A stretch of DNA of 64,000 nt, from the NCBI RefSeq assembly GCF_900104065.1, contig NZ_FNLC01000001.1:558001-622000 (forward strand). The letters run 5' to 3'. The translations under genes and the position numbers were made by a program. This document shows, piece by piece, positions 8,681 through 17,495 of this stretch (positions are counted from its first letter, which is position 1; every line of letters begins with the position of its first letter). The notes under the pieces were generated by a model. It was not told where the DNA came from. It made no database searches and saw nothing but the letters and a program-made list of their open reading frames with translations. Origin of the DNA: Natronobacterium texcoconense (GTDB lineage Archaea; Halobacteriota; Halobacteria; Halobacteriales; Natrialbaceae).

Positions 8681-9067
8681 TCAGGCCGGACTGAATTCAA
8701 CGACCCGCTCGCCGGTCGTTTCCGAGACGGTAATCGAAATTTCGACCGTCAACCCGTTTTCGACCGCCTCGAGGTCGATCTCGACGACTTGTCCGGTCAG
8801 TCGAACCGCTCCGAAGTCGGCGATCGCCGTCGCGTACGGCGCGTCCTCCTCGAAAGCGGGCGTGGGGACGTGCGTGACGGTAAACGTCGCTATCTCGCCC
8901 GTCTCGGGAAGCGACGTTTCCTCGAGGTCGGTCGCGCCACACTCCGGACAGACTCGTCGTGGCGGCAGGGAGCCGTGACCGTCGGGGCACTCGAGGTAGT
9001 ACGCCTCGCCGTCCTCGGCGGCGTCTAACCAGTCGTCGAAGCCGGCGTCCTGGACGTCGTCGCTCAT
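8681..9067 (-). CDS. DUF35 zinc-ribbon/OB-fold acyl-CoA-associated protein
   Basis: 128 residues. The N-terminal rubredoxin-like zinc ribbon has ECPDGHG and RRVCPECG. It is followed by an OB-fold that starts TGEIATFTVTHVPTPAF and ends with the GLTVEISITV strand. DUF35 proteins pair with SCP-x type thiolases or hydroxymethylglutaryl-CoA synthases and stabilise the acyl-CoA channel between enzymes. The start ATG at 9067 overlaps the thiolase stop by 4 bp, so a thiolase-DUF35 complex is the natural reading. Confidence 0.88.
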   Translation of the reverse strand: MSDDVQDAGFDDWLDAAEDGEAYYLECPDGHGSLPPRRVCPECGATDLEETSLPETGEIATFTVTHVPTPAFEEDAPYATAIADFGAVRLTGQVVEIDLEAVENGLTVEISITVSETTGERVVEFSPA

Positions 9068-10236
9068 GGTTGACCCACCTCCTCGAGCACGTGAACCGTC
9101 GCACTGGCGACCGTGCCACCCGCGTTGTGGGCAATGCCGGTCGTCGCGTCGGAGACGTGGGCGCTGTTGGGATGGTCGCCCGCGAGCAGTTTCGTGACCT
9201 CTGCGATCTGAGAGGCGCCGGTGGCGCCGACGGGGTGGCCCTTCGCCTTCAGCCCACCCGAGAGGTTGACCGGCGTCTCGCCGTCCGCGGTCGTCCGGCC
9301 GTCTCGAGCGGCCGAGATTCCCTCGCCGACCTGTTCGATGTCGAGCGCCTCGAGTGCGAGCACTTCGGCGATCGTAAAGCAGTCGTGGACCTCGGCGAGG
9401 TCGACCTCGTCCGCGTCGACGCCGGCGTCGGCGTAGGCTTCTTCGCCGGCCTCGCGAGCGGCCGGGGACCGCGCGAGGTGATCGCGGTCGTGTAGCGCCA
9501 TCCGGTCGCCGCCCTGCCCGGTGCCCGTGATCGCGACGGGTGCCTCGAGATCGTGTTTCTCGGCGTAGGACTCGCTCGTGAGGACGAGCGCGGCCGCACC
9601 GTCCGAGAGCGGACAGGAATCGTACAGTCCGAGTGGCGCGGAGACCGTCGGTGCCTCGAGAGCGTCTTCGACTTCGATCGCGCTCTGGTACTGGGCCTTC
9701 TCGTTCGAGAGGGCGTTCTCGTGGTTCTTGACCGCGATGTGTGCGAGGTCCTCGCGTTCGCCGCCGAACCGGTCGAAGTAGGCCTGTGCCATCAACGCGT
9801 AGGCGCCGGGGAACGTCGTTCCAGCACGGACTTCCCAGAGGTCGTCCGCGGCGATGGCGAGTGCCTCGGTCGCGCCCGCCGTACCCAGATTGGTCATCCG
9901 CTCGGCGCCGCCGACCAGCACGACGTCGTCCTCGCCGTTTCGAATCCGCATGACAGCGTCCCGAATGGCTGTCCCGCTCGAGGCACACGCCGACTCGTAG
10001 CGCGTCGCAGGTGCCTGCACGCCCGCTGCTTCGGCCATCAGCGGTCCTTGATGGCCCTGATGTTCGGACAGTTCGCCCATGAAGTTGCCGTAGAGGACGG
10101 CGTCGACGTCGTCTCGAGAAACGCCGCTGTCCTCGAACGCCTCGATCGTCGCCTCGGCGAAGAGGTCTCGGCTCGTCCGTTCCGGGGTGTTTCCGAACGA
10201 GGTCAACCCCGTCCCTGCAACGCGCACGTGGCTCAT
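9064..10236 (-). CDS. SCP-x type thiolase (acetyl-CoA acetyltransferase family)
   Basis: 390 residues. The nucleophile Cys84 lies in ESACASSGTA. The second conserved region VHDCFTIAE and the C-terminal GGLKAKGHPVGATG complete the thiolase active site. Sequence style (FAEATIEAF, MAEAAGV, VLVGGAERMT) matches the archaeal SCP-x-like group, which lies next to DUF35 in many archaea. Possible roles are acetoacetyl-CoA formation for mevalonate synthesis or beta-oxidation cleavage; context does not decide. It is cotranscribed with the downstream DUF35 gene. A TATA-like GGTATTAACG is about 25 bases before the ATG. Confidence 0.9.
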   Translation of the reverse strand: MSHVRVAGTGLTSFGNTPERTSRDLFAEATIEAFEDSGVSRDDVDAVLYGNFMGELSEHQGHQGPLMAEAAGVQAPATRYESACASSGTAIRDAVMRIRNGEDDVVLVGGAERMTNLGTAGATEALAIAADDLWEVRAGTTFPGAYALMAQAYFDRFGGEREDLAHIAVKNHENALSNEKAQYQSAIEVEDALEAPTVSAPLGLYDSCPLSDGAAALVLTSESYAEKHDLEAPVAITGTGQGGDRMALHDRDHLARSPAAREAGEEAYADAGVDADEVDLAEVHDCFTIAEVLALEALDIEQVGEGISAARDGRTTADGETPVNLSGGLKAKGHPVGATGASQIAEVTKLLAGDHPNSAHVSDATTGIAHNAGGTVASATVHVLEEVGQP

Positions 10237-10258
10237 ACACGGATGTAACCGCCGGACC

Positions 10259-10268
10259 CGTTAATACC
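10259..10268 (-). promoter_or_regulatory. Putative TATA box of the thiolase-DUF35 operon
   Basis: On the minus strand the stretch reads GGTATTAACG, 23-32 bases before the ATG at 10236. This fits a leaderless transcript. Confidence 0.55.
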
Positions 10269-10360
10269 CCGTGGTTAATATCGCAACCGTCGACGTGCGT
10301 TTATCGACGAACCACCTTCCATCGTCGGGCGGTTTCGACGGTCACCGCGTTTCCGCGCAC

Positions 10361-10367
10361 TTATATG
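10361..10367 (+). promoter_or_regulatory. Putative TATA box of the M42 peptidase gene
   Basis: TTATATG starts 29 bases before the ATG at 10390, as expected for a leaderless haloarchaeal transcript. Confidence 0.6.
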
Positions 10368-10389
10368 TGGGAGTTACACACGATCACAC

Positions 10390-11457
10390 ATGACTGCCAC
10401 TCCGTTCGACTTCGACCTGCTCCGCGAACTGACAGAGACGAGCGGCGTACCGGGCTACGAGGACCGCGTCCGCGAACTCGTCGTCGATGAACTCGAGGAG
10501 ACCGTCGACAGCGTCGAGACCGACGCGATGGGCAACGTCGTCGGCACGCTCGAAGGTTCCAGCGATCATTCGGTCGCAGTTGCGGCTCATATGGACGAAA
10601 TCGGCTTTATGGTCCGTCACGTCGCCGGCGACGAGGACAGCGGCGGGTTCCTCGAACTCGACGCCCTTGGCGGCTGGGACGCCCGCGTTCTCAAGGCCCA
10701 GCGAGTGACCATTCACACCGACGACGGCGACCTGCCGGGCGTCATCGGCTCGCCGCCGCCGCACACCTTAGACGAAAAAGACCGCGAGAAGACCCCCAAG
10801 GTCGAGGACGTCTTCGTCGACGTCGGCCTCCCATACGAGGAACTCGAGGACCGCGTCTCGCGTGGCGACCTCGTGACGATGGATCAGACGACCGAACTGG
10901 TCGGCGAGACGGTCACGGGTAAGGCCCTCGACGACCGCGTCTGCCTGTTCGCGATGCTCGAGGCGGCCCGCCGGATCGAGGACCCTGACGCGACGATCCA
11001 CTTCTGTGCGACCGTTCAGGAAGAAGTCGGTCTCCGGGGTGCACAGGCGCTCGGCGTCGACGTCGATCCCGACCTCGCGATCGCACTGGACGTCACCGTC
11101 GCCAACGACGTTCCCGGCTTCGACGCCGGCGAACACGTCACCCAGCTCGGCGAGGGGACGGCGATCAAGCTCAAGGACTCGAGCGTGATCACGAGCCCGA
11201 AGGTCCACAAACGCATGCAGTCGGTCGCCGACGACGAAGAGATCGATTATCAGCTCGAGATCCTTCCCGCGGGCGGTACCGACACGGCCGGGTTCCAGAA
11301 CACCGCGGGCGCGAAACCCGTCGGTGCGATCTCGATCCCGACGCGCTATCTCCACACGGTCACCGAGACGGCCCACGTCGACGACGTGGCGGCGACGATC
11401 GATCTGCTCGAGGCGTTCCTTGCGAGCGAGGACGGCTCCCACGAGTACACGCTGTAG
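10390..11457 (+). CDS. M42 family metallo-aminopeptidase (tetrahedral aminopeptidase/endoglucanase type)
   Basis: 355 residues. The zinc-ligand motif AAHMDEIGFMV (His67) is followed by KALDDRVCLFAML and FCATVQEEVGLRGAQALGVD, carrying the bridging Asp and the catalytic Glu pair. The last ligand is in IPTRYLHTVTETAHVDD. An inserted PDZ-like beta domain occupies roughly 75-170. M42 enzymes form large tetrahedral particles that trim peptides released by the proteasome or Lon. It stands alone with its own promoter and is followed closely by a convergent gene. Confidence 0.93.
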   Translation: MTATPFDFDLLRELTETSGVPGYEDRVRELVVDELEETVDSVETDAMGNVVGTLEGSSDHSVAVAAHMDEIGFMVRHVAGDEDSGGFLELDALGGWDARVLKAQRVTIHTDDGDLPGVIGSPPPHTLDEKDREKTPKVEDVFVDVGLPYEELEDRVSRGDLVTMDQTTELVGETVTGKALDDRVCLFAMLEAARRIEDPDATIHFCATVQEEVGLRGAQALGVDVDPDLAIALDVTVANDVPGFDAGEHVTQLGEGTAIKLKDSSVITSPKVHKRMQSVADDEEIDYQLEILPAGGTDTAGFQNTAGAKPVGAISIPTRYLHTVTETAHVDDVAATIDLLEAFLASEDGSHEYTL

Positions 11458-11463
11458 CTCGCG

Positions 11464-12009
11464 TCAGGGCATCTCGTGAACTGTCAACTCGACGTCACGC
11501 GGCTGTGATCGGCCTTCGATGTCCATGACCAGTCGCTTGACGACGGTCTCGGCTTCGCCGAGGAGTCGCGGTTCGACCTTCTTGACGACTCGATCCAGTG
11601 AGACGAATCGTGGAAGCGAGATGGCGCTCTTGTCGGCGGAGTATGGGTCGTAGACCGCCTCGAAGTAGATCCGGCTCGCGGTCTCGACCTCGTCGTCGAC
11701 CGCACCGCCGTCGGGAATCGCGTCGGGTTCCGGTTCGACGCGCCACTCGCCGCGGGCGTCGATGTCCTTGACCAGTCGCCACTCGAGCGATTCCGGCGGC
11801 GAGATGTCGACGACTTTCGACCGGGCGGTGTAGCTGAGTTTCCACCAGGCGAGTCGCAGATCGTAAATCGAGCCGACGTCGCCGTCGCCGTGGACGTCGA
11901 CGTCTTTCAGGTGTTCGGTGTAACGGGGGTACTCGGTAAACGACCGCACGTACGGAAAGACCTCCTCGGGCGGGCGGTAAACGACGGTACTGAGGAGAAT
12001 TCTGTCCAC
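11464..12009 (-). CDS. SRPBCC/START-like lipid- or quinone-binding protein
   Basis: 181 residues. It starts with VDRILLSTVVYRPPEEVFPYVRSFTEYPRYTEHLKDV, the helix-grip entry strand of the polyketide cyclase/COQ10 group. A central WKLSYTARSKVVDISPPESLEWRLVKD hairpin follows. Such proteins bind hydrophobic ligands without a fixed catalytic motif. The GTG at 12009 is chosen because the family begins right at this strand; no ATG fits. It is divergent from the flavoprotein gene at 12097, with only 87 bases between the starts. Confidence 0.75.
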   Translation of the reverse strand: MDRILLSTVVYRPPEEVFPYVRSFTEYPRYTEHLKDVDVHGDGDVGSIYDLRLAWWKLSYTARSKVVDISPPESLEWRLVKDIDARGEWRVEPEPDAIPDGGAVDDEVETASRIYFEAVYDPYSADKSAISLPRFVSLDRVVKKVEPRLLGEAETVVKRLVMDIEGRSQPRDVELTVHEMP

Positions 12010-12096
12010 ACCCTGCCTATGCCGTGATCGAAAGTAAGGGTTACTCTCGGATCTCGAGTCGCCAGGTTCTATAGTCGCTACGGCAAACGCCGTGAC

Positions 12097-12846
12097 ATGA
12101 GAGACGTCTGTATCGTCGGTGGCGGCGTCGCCGGACTCGCCGCCTCGATTTTCACCGCTCGAGCGGGCCTGGACACGCTCGTCGTAGATGGTGACGACGA
12201 CGAATCGATCCTCGCCCGAAACGCCAGCCTCGAGAACTACCCCGGATTCCCGCTCGGCGTCGACGCCCGACAGTACCTGCGACTGGTCCGCGAACAGGCC
12301 GACAACGCAGGCGCGACGTTCCACGAAGGACGCGTCACTGGCGTCGAACCGGTCGACGAGGACGACCTCGAGGAGGGATTCGTCCTCGAGACCGAAGACG
12401 GCGACTCGCTCGAGACACGGCGAGTGATCGCAGCCTCCTGGCCGGACAGCGAGTACCTCGTTCCGCTGGACGTCGGCCGGATCCAGCGCGGGAGCAAGTA
12501 CATGATTTCGGTCGACGAGGGTGGCCGAACGGCTGTCGACGGCATCTACGCGGCAGGCCGGATCGCCGGCGAACCCCACCAGACCATCGTCGCGGCTGGC
12601 CACGGGGCGAAAGTCGGCCTCGCGGTCATCCACGACTCCGACGCGAACTTCTATCACGACTGGGTCGCGCCCGAGGGCTACTTCACCGGCCGCGGCCGAG
12701 AGGTGCCGCCTGCCTGCGAGGAAATCGACGACGAGGAACGCCGCGAACGCGACGATCGAGCGAGGGAACGGCTGCTCGAGGCGTTCGAGGAACCGCTGGA
12801 CGAACGGCCGACGATGCACCCGAGCGTCGCGGAAGACGAGGACTGA
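12097..12846 (+). CDS. FAD-dependent oxidoreductase, thioredoxin-reductase-like without CxxC
   Basis: 249 residues. The FAD dinucleotide fold is at the N terminus (VCIVGGGVAGLAASIFTARAG) and the second FAD motif DGIYAAGRIAGEPHQTIVAAGHGA is near residue 150-175. The segment NYPGFPLGVDARQYL resembles thioredoxin reductases, but there is no CxxC pair and no full NAD(P)H domain. It is therefore a short single-domain flavoprotein of unknown substrate. The last ~70 residues are highly charged and helical. Upstream AT-rich bases could serve both this gene and the divergent START-like gene. Confidence 0.8.
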   Translation: MRDVCIVGGGVAGLAASIFTARAGLDTLVVDGDDDESILARNASLENYPGFPLGVDARQYLRLVREQADNAGATFHEGRVTGVEPVDEDDLEEGFVLETEDGDSLETRRVIAASWPDSEYLVPLDVGRIQRGSKYMISVDEGGRTAVDGIYAAGRIAGEPHQTIVAAGHGAKVGLAVIHDSDANFYHDWVAPEGYFTGRGREVPPACEEIDDEERRERDDRARERLLEAFEEPLDERPTMHPSVAEDED

Positions 12847-12858
12847 ACCAGAAGTCGA

Positions 12859-14070
12859 CTACTGTTCTATCGCGGCGTCCGACGAAGAGAGTACGTCGGT
12901 AGGTGGGACGGTAAACGAGAACGTCGATCCCTCGCCGGGAGCCGAGTCGACCCAGATCTCGCCGTCGTGTCGTTCGACGATCCGTTGGCACAGCGCCAGC
13001 CCGATCCCGGAGCCGGCGTGTTCGTCGACCGAGTGGAGTCGCTGGAAAATCTCGAAGATCCGATCCTGATCGTCGGGATCGATACCGATCCCGTCGTCGG
13101 AAACCGAGACGACCCACTCGTCGTCGCGTCGCTCGGCGCCGATTCGAACTCGGGGCGGTTCGTCGCCGCAGTACTCGATCGCGTTCGCGAGCAGGTTCTG
13201 AATCAGTTGTCGCAACTGGCTCTCGTCGCCTACGACGACAGGGTGGTCCGTGACAGTGATCTCCGCGTCGGTCTCGTCGATCAACACCTGGAGGTCGTCG
13301 AGGACGTCCTCGAGCACCTCTCCGAGGTCGACGGGTTCGAACGGTTCTCCCTGCGTGTCGATTCGCGAGTACTGCAGCAGGTCGTCGATCATGGTCTGCA
13401 TTCGGGTCGCGCCGTCGACGGCGAATTCGAGGAATTCCTCGGCGTCCTCGTCGAGTTCCTCGGCGTATCGGTTCTCCAGCAGCGTCAGGTACATCGTCAC
13501 CATCCGGAGCGGCTCTCGGAGGTCGTGGGAGGCGGCGTATGCGAACTGCTCGAGTTGCTCGTTCGATTCGTGTAACCGCCGGTTCGCCCGCTCGAGTTGT
13601 TCGCGCGTCCGATCCAGTTCGTCGTTGCGGTGCTCGAGCTCTCGACGGACTCGTTTCAGGTTCTCGTTCTTCTCGCTGACCTCCCGTTCGCGGGTGAGGG
13701 CGCGCGCTTCGTGGATTCCGATCCCGAGTCCCGCGACCGATCCGATCGAGAGCGCGATAGCTCTCGTCCCGAAGGAAAACGGCGTCGAGACGCCGGGGTG
13801 GACCGCTCGCAGGATGATAAAGACGAACATCACGCCGACGCCGCCGAGACACCACAGCGCGATCCGGGGATAGAGGCCGGGATCGAGCGTCGTACTCGTG
13901 AGCCACCGGCCGACGTAGAGGAGCAAGACCCCTGGGAAGCCGACCAGAACGAAGTCGATCGCCGCCTCGAGAAGCGGTCCACCGTCGGCAACTTTGAGGG
14001 CGAACTGTCCGCCGGCAATGAGGACGAATAGCACACCGAGGGCGTAGATGTAGTGCGATCGCTGGACCAT
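12859..14070 (-). CDS. Membrane-bound sensor histidine kinase
   Basis: 403 residues. Four hydrophobic segments occupy about 7-27, 37-56, 68-89 and 101-120. A charged coiled coil spans 125-175, and the HisKA region has the phospho-acceptor His182 in AYAASHDLREPLRM. The ATPase domain shows the N box NLLANAIEY, G1 VSDDGIGID and G2 HAGSGIGLALCQRIVERHDG. There is no receiver, PAS or HAMP domain, and no response-regulator gene nearby, so the partner is unknown. The ATG at 14070 begins just before the first helix. It converges with the flavoprotein gene, 12 bases apart. Confidence 0.93.
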   Translation of the reverse strand: MVQRSHYIYALGVLFVLIAGGQFALKVADGGPLLEAAIDFVLVGFPGVLLLYVGRWLTSTTLDPGLYPRIALWCLGGVGVMFVFIILRAVHPGVSTPFSFGTRAIALSIGSVAGLGIGIHEARALTREREVSEKNENLKRVRRELEHRNDELDRTREQLERANRRLHESNEQLEQFAYAASHDLREPLRMVTMYLTLLENRYAEELDEDAEEFLEFAVDGATRMQTMIDDLLQYSRIDTQGEPFEPVDLGEVLEDVLDDLQVLIDETDAEITVTDHPVVVGDESQLRQLIQNLLANAIEYCGDEPPRVRIGAERRDDEWVVSVSDDGIGIDPDDQDRIFEIFQRLHSVDEHAGSGIGLALCQRIVERHDGEIWVDSAPGEGSTFSFTVPPTDVLSSSDAAIEQ

Positions 14071-14211
14071 TTCGTCTCTGTAGGCCCGATCAGTATATGA
14101 GGCTGTAGCCGATCGTTCTCTCTTCTTACGTGTCAGGGGATGTGGCGGGCGTTTCGTACAGTTTGTAGGTGGCGTAAGTAGAGGCGGCACCCGACCGTAC
14201 CGATCGCTCGC

Positions 14212-14219
14212 TATACTTA
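14212..14219 (+). promoter_or_regulatory. Putative TATA box of coaBC
   Basis: TATACTTA lies 29-36 bases before the ATG at 14248. Confidence 0.55.
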
Positions 14220-14247
14220 ACACGTCTCGAGTGAGAATACGAGACGA

Positions 14248-15441
14248 ATGCTCGAGGGAGTCAACGTCGCGCTCGGGGTGACGGGATCGATCGCGGCCGT
14301 GAAGACGGTCGAACTGGCCCACGAGTTGCGACGCCGGGGTGCCGAAGTGCGGGGCGTGATGACCGACAGCGCACAGGGTATCGTCCACCCGTGGGCAGTC
14401 GAGTTCGCGACCGACAACGACGTCGTCACCGAGATCACGGGCGAGGTCGAACACGTCGACCTCTGTGGCTACGACGGCTGGGCCGACGTCTTCCTGATCG
14501 CGCCGGCGACCGCAAACACCGTCGGCAAGATCGCCGCCGCCGTCGACGACACGCCGGTGACGACCTGTGCGACGACCGCGCTGGGTGCTGACACGCCGGT
14601 TGTGATCGCACCCGCGATGCACGAACCGATGTACGACCACCCCGGCGTCCTCGAGGCCATCGACACCGTCTCCGAGTGGGGCGTCGAGTTCGTCGATCCG
14701 CGCATCGAGGAAGGCAAAGCCAAGATCGCGAGCGAGGAAGCGATCGTCTGCGACGTCGCCCGCGCAGCGGGAGAGCGCCCGCTCGAGGGCGATCACGTCG
14801 TCGTCACGAGTGGCGCGACCGCCGAATCGATCGATCCCGTCCGCGTGCTCACGAACCGCTCGTCGGGGAAGATGGGACGCGCCGTTGCGAGGGCCTGCTA
14901 CGTGCGCGGGGCCGACGTGACGCTGGTTCACGGCGTCGTCGGTCCACGGCCGCTCGCGTCCGATCCGGAGCGGGGCGACGTCCCCTACGCGGACGTCCGG
15001 CAGGTCGAAACCGCCGCGGAGATGCTCGAGGCGACCCGGGAGGCCTGTGACGGTGCAGACACGCTCGTCTCGGCGGCCGCGATCGGCGACTATACCACCG
15101 AGGAACGCGCCGAGAAACTTCGGTCGGGCCAGGAGCGAACGCTCGAACTCGAGCCGACGTCGAAACTCATCGACGAGATTCGTGACGAGCGGCCCGACCT
15201 GCCGATCGTCGGCTTCAAGACCGAGACCTCCGGCGACGAGACGGCGATGATCGAGCAGGCCCGTGCGACGCTCGAGCGAACCGGCCTCGCCTTCGTCGTC
15301 GCAAACGACGCGAGCGTGATGGGGGCAGACGAGACGAGGGCGCTGCTCGTCCACGCCGAAGACGCAGCACGGTTCGAGGGGACGAAGGCAGGACTCGGCG
15401 GCGAAATCGCCGAGTCGATCGCCGCGATACTCGCTCCGTAA
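14248..15441 (+). CDS. coaBC: Phosphopantothenoylcysteine decarboxylase/phosphopantothenate-cysteine ligase
   Basis: 397 residues, two enzymes of CoA synthesis in one chain. The N-terminal flavoprotein half (1-180) shows VNVALGVTGSIAAVKTVEL, the active-site His in the EHVDL region, APATANTVGKIAAAVDDT, and PAMHEPMYDHP, where the family carries the PXMNXXMW motif. The C-terminal CoaB half shows VVVTSGATAESIDPVRVLTNRSSGKMG, the DTLVSAAAIGDYT segment, and LELEPTSKLIDEI, the lysine loop that binds CTP phosphates. Its length is normal for the fused enzyme. It is transcribed away from the kinase gene and stands alone. Confidence 0.95.
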   Translation: MLEGVNVALGVTGSIAAVKTVELAHELRRRGAEVRGVMTDSAQGIVHPWAVEFATDNDVVTEITGEVEHVDLCGYDGWADVFLIAPATANTVGKIAAAVDDTPVTTCATTALGADTPVVIAPAMHEPMYDHPGVLEAIDTVSEWGVEFVDPRIEEGKAKIASEEAIVCDVARAAGERPLEGDHVVVTSGATAESIDPVRVLTNRSSGKMGRAVARACYVRGADVTLVHGVVGPRPLASDPERGDVPYADVRQVETAAEMLEATREACDGADTLVSAAAIGDYTTEERAEKLRSGQERTLELEPTSKLIDEIRDERPDLPIVGFKTETSGDETAMIEQARATLERTGLAFVVANDASVMGADETRALLVHAEDAARFEGTKAGLGGEIAESIAAILAP

Positions 15442-15546
15442 CGCGTCGTTGACTCGCGTGGCAGGAGTATTATATAGAAGGCGTACAACCCACGAATTAA
15501 TGGAGATACTCCCGAAATCAGGTAGGTACTTTGTCAGTACGGCGAG

Positions 15547-16143
15547 GTGATCGTGGTGGCCCAGCACCAGCGAACCCAGATGGACGACAGAAGCACCGCT
15601 CCCCTCTCGAAGGGCGACGTCTTCGAGTTGCTTCGAAACCAGCGGCGACGATACGTCCTCCACTTCCTGAAACGGGACGACCGCCCCGTCGAACTCGGCG
15701 ATCTCGCCCAGCAGATCGCCGCCTGGGAGTACGATACCTCCCTCGAGAGCGTCACTCCCGAACAGCGAAAGCGGGTGTACACGACGCTCCAGCAGACGCA
15801 TCTCCCGAAGATGGACGAGGCCGGAATCCTCACGTTCGATTCGGATCACGGCGTCGTCGAACCGACTGCTCGAACCCGAGACATCAGCGTCTACCTCGAG
15901 ATCGTCCCGGGACGGGAGTTCGCGTGGCGGGAACTGTATCTCTCGCTCGGTGCGGTAAGCTGTGCGCTCGTCGCCGCGCTGTGGGTCGGTATCTATCCGC
16001 TGACGCTCCTTTCGTCGACCACCTGGGCTGGAATCATCGCCGTGACGCTCACCGTAACCGCAGTCGGTCACATTTACTACGAGCGCAACATGCGACTCGG
16101 CCACGGCGATCAGCCCCCGGAGCTGAGTCACGGTGACGAGTAG
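15547..16143 (+). CDS. Winged-helix membrane protein (DUF7344-like)
   Basis: 198 residues. The N-terminal half is a winged-helix domain: LSKGDVFELLRNQRRRYVLHFLKRDDRPVELGDLAQQIAAWE, then RKRVYTTLQQTHLPKMDEAGILTFD. Two hydrophobic helices follow (about 137-158 and 161-180), and the tail is charged. Proteins with this DUF7344 wHTH plus C-terminal membrane helices are common in haloarchaea and are thought to be membrane-tethered regulators; no target is visible. The start is uncertain between GTG 15547 and ATG 15580 (MDDRSTAPLSKG). A strong TATA-like TTATATAG at about 15470 favours a leadered message. Confidence 0.75.
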   Translation: MIVVAQHQRTQMDDRSTAPLSKGDVFELLRNQRRRYVLHFLKRDDRPVELGDLAQQIAAWEYDTSLESVTPEQRKRVYTTLQQTHLPKMDEAGILTFDSDHGVVEPTARTRDISVYLEIVPGREFAWRELYLSLGAVSCALVAALWVGIYPLTLLSSTTWAGIIAVTLTVTAVGHIYYERNMRLGHGDQPPELSHGDE

Positions 16144-16167
16144 CACGGAACCGACACGTATCGTCAA

Positions 16168-16173
16168 CTTTTA
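16168..16173 (+). promoter_or_regulatory. Putative TATA box of hpt
   Basis: CTTTTA lies 25-30 bases before the ATG at 16198, which suits a leaderless start. Confidence 0.45.
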
Positions 16174-16197
16174 CTCCGATACCAACCGACCCACGAC

Positions 16198-16767
16198 ATG
16201 GATCAACTGAAGCAGTCGCTCCTCGAGGCGCCGATTATCGAGAAAAACGGCTATCATTACTTCGTCCACCCGATCAGCGACGGTATCCCCAAACTCGAGT
16301 CCGATCTCCTCCGCGAGATCGTCGTCCGCATCACCCGCAAGGCCGACCTGGAGGACGTCGACCGGATCGTCACGCCGGCAGCGATGGGGATTCACATCTC
16401 CACCGCGGTCTCGCTGATGACCGACATCCCGGTAACGGTCATCCGAAAGCGCGAGTACGGACTCGAGGGCGAGGTCGAAATCTCCCAGCAGACTGGCTAC
16501 TCCGAGAACGAGATGTTCATCAACGACGTCCGCGAGGGCGAGCGCGTGCTCGTCATCGACGACGTCCTCTCGACGGGTGGGACGCTCGCGGCCGTGCTCG
16601 ACGCGCTCGACGGAATCGGTGCCGAGGTCGTCGACACCGTCGCCGTCATCAAGAAAGCAGGCGGCGAGAACAAGGTCGACGAGGCCGGCTACGACGTCAA
16701 GACGCTGATCAACGTCGACGTCGTCGACGGCGAAGTCGTCATCGTCGACGAACACGGCGACGACTGA
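16198..16767 (+). CDS. hpt: Hypoxanthine/guanine phosphoribosyltransferase
   Basis: 189 residues. It transfers phosphoribose from PRPP to hypoxanthine or guanine in purine salvage. The PRPP-binding motif is [22 protein letters not shown], preceded by the [31 protein letters not shown] stretch typical of the archaeal enzyme, and the long N-terminal hood [26 protein letters not shown]. Length and start agree with haloarchaeal Hpt. It is a single gene with its own promoter; the following gene starts 142 bases later. Confidence 0.93.
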   Translation: MDQLKQSLLEAPIIEKNGYHYFVHPISDGIPKLESDLLREIVVRITRKADLEDVDRIVTPAAMGIHISTAVSLMTDIPVTVIRKREYGLEGEVEISQQTGYSENEMFINDVREGERVLVIDDVLSTGGTLAAVLDALDGIGAEVVDTVAVIKKAGGENKVDEAGYDVKTLINVDVVDGEVVIVDEHGDD

Positions 16768-16878
16768 ACTCGCGTTCGACCGCTCGAGTTTGCCGCTGCC
16801 GAACTGTAACGATTGGTTCGCCGACGAGACTCGTTTCTGGATCCGGCGCTGGACATCGACCGCTTTCGACCGAATATC

Positions 16879-16885
16879 TTTTTAT
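16879..16885 (+). promoter_or_regulatory. Putative TATA box of the Cys-rich gene pair
   Basis: TTTTTAT lies 24-30 bases before the ATG at 16909 within a locally AT-rich stretch. Confidence 0.55.
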
Positions 16886-16908
16886 CGAATAGCCAATATA
16901 GGGAGAGT

Positions 16909-17472
16909 ATGTCTAACGGATCGGCAGCCGAGCGCATCAAATATCGACAGGAAAACGCGGTAGATCCCGAGGAGTTCCTCCTCGATCTCGGCATCGTCGA
17001 ACTGACCGAAGACGGCGAGAATCTCCAGTTTACCGTCGAGTTCGCCGACCGACTCGAGGAGCAACTCGAGCAGGTTCGTGCCGACGGCGTCGATACTGAC
17101 GACATCGCGACCATGTTCGGTGCCGACGAATCGGACGTCTCCGTCCCGGACCGGTCGTACACGGCCTACAAGACGGACTACATGGTCCGGAGCTGGCCCT
17201 CTGAGGGGGCACTCCAGCTCGACGTCGCGACGGACCGGGAACTGCGCGCGGAAACCGACCAGTGGGACGACGTTCCGGTTCGACAGCGATACCGACTGCT
17301 GCAGTCGCTGCGGTCGTTCCTCGATGAGTGTCTGTTCTGCTCGGGTCCGATTTCCTCGACCGACAGGACGGTCGAGTCCTGCTGTGGGGATATGACGGTC
17401 TTTGCGGTCGGCTGTGACGACTGTGATCGTCGATTCCTGGAGTTTTCGGCGGACGCGATCGCGGAATCGTAA
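16909..17472 (+). CDS. Uncharacterised protein with C-terminal cysteine cluster
   Basis: 187 residues, soluble and acidic. The N-terminal half is helical (AERIKYRQENAVDPEEFLLDLGIVEL). The C terminus carries CLFCSG, a CC pair and CDDC within 45 residues, which could make one or two zinc sites. I do not recognise the family. The ATG at 16909 is used because a TATA-like box lies about 28 bases upstream; an earlier in-frame GTG would extend through the promoter. It is followed after 23 bases by a small membrane protein that also has a CxxC, so the two probably form one unit. Confidence 0.75.
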   Translation: MSNGSAAERIKYRQENAVDPEEFLLDLGIVELTEDGENLQFTVEFADRLEEQLEQVRADGVDTDDIATMFGADESDVSVPDRSYTAYKTDYMVRSWPSEGALQLDVATDRELRAETDQWDDVPVRQRYRLLQSLRSFLDECLFCSGPISSTDRTVESCCGDMTVFAVGCDDCDRRFLEFSADAIAES

Positions 17473-17495
17473 CGAGATCCGTTCTGGTTCAGCAG

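Noticed and set aside
8681-10240. A 519-residue frame covering both DUF35 and the thiolase region
   Set aside because: Only its last 128 residues are protein-like (DUF35). The rest is antisense-like Arg-rich sequence over the thiolase gene, which reads in another frame.
14071-16167. N-terminal extension of the histidine kinase frame to 16167
   Set aside because: It runs antisense through coaBC and the wHTH gene. The kinase has a natural ATG at 14070 directly before its first membrane helix and a promoter just upstream.
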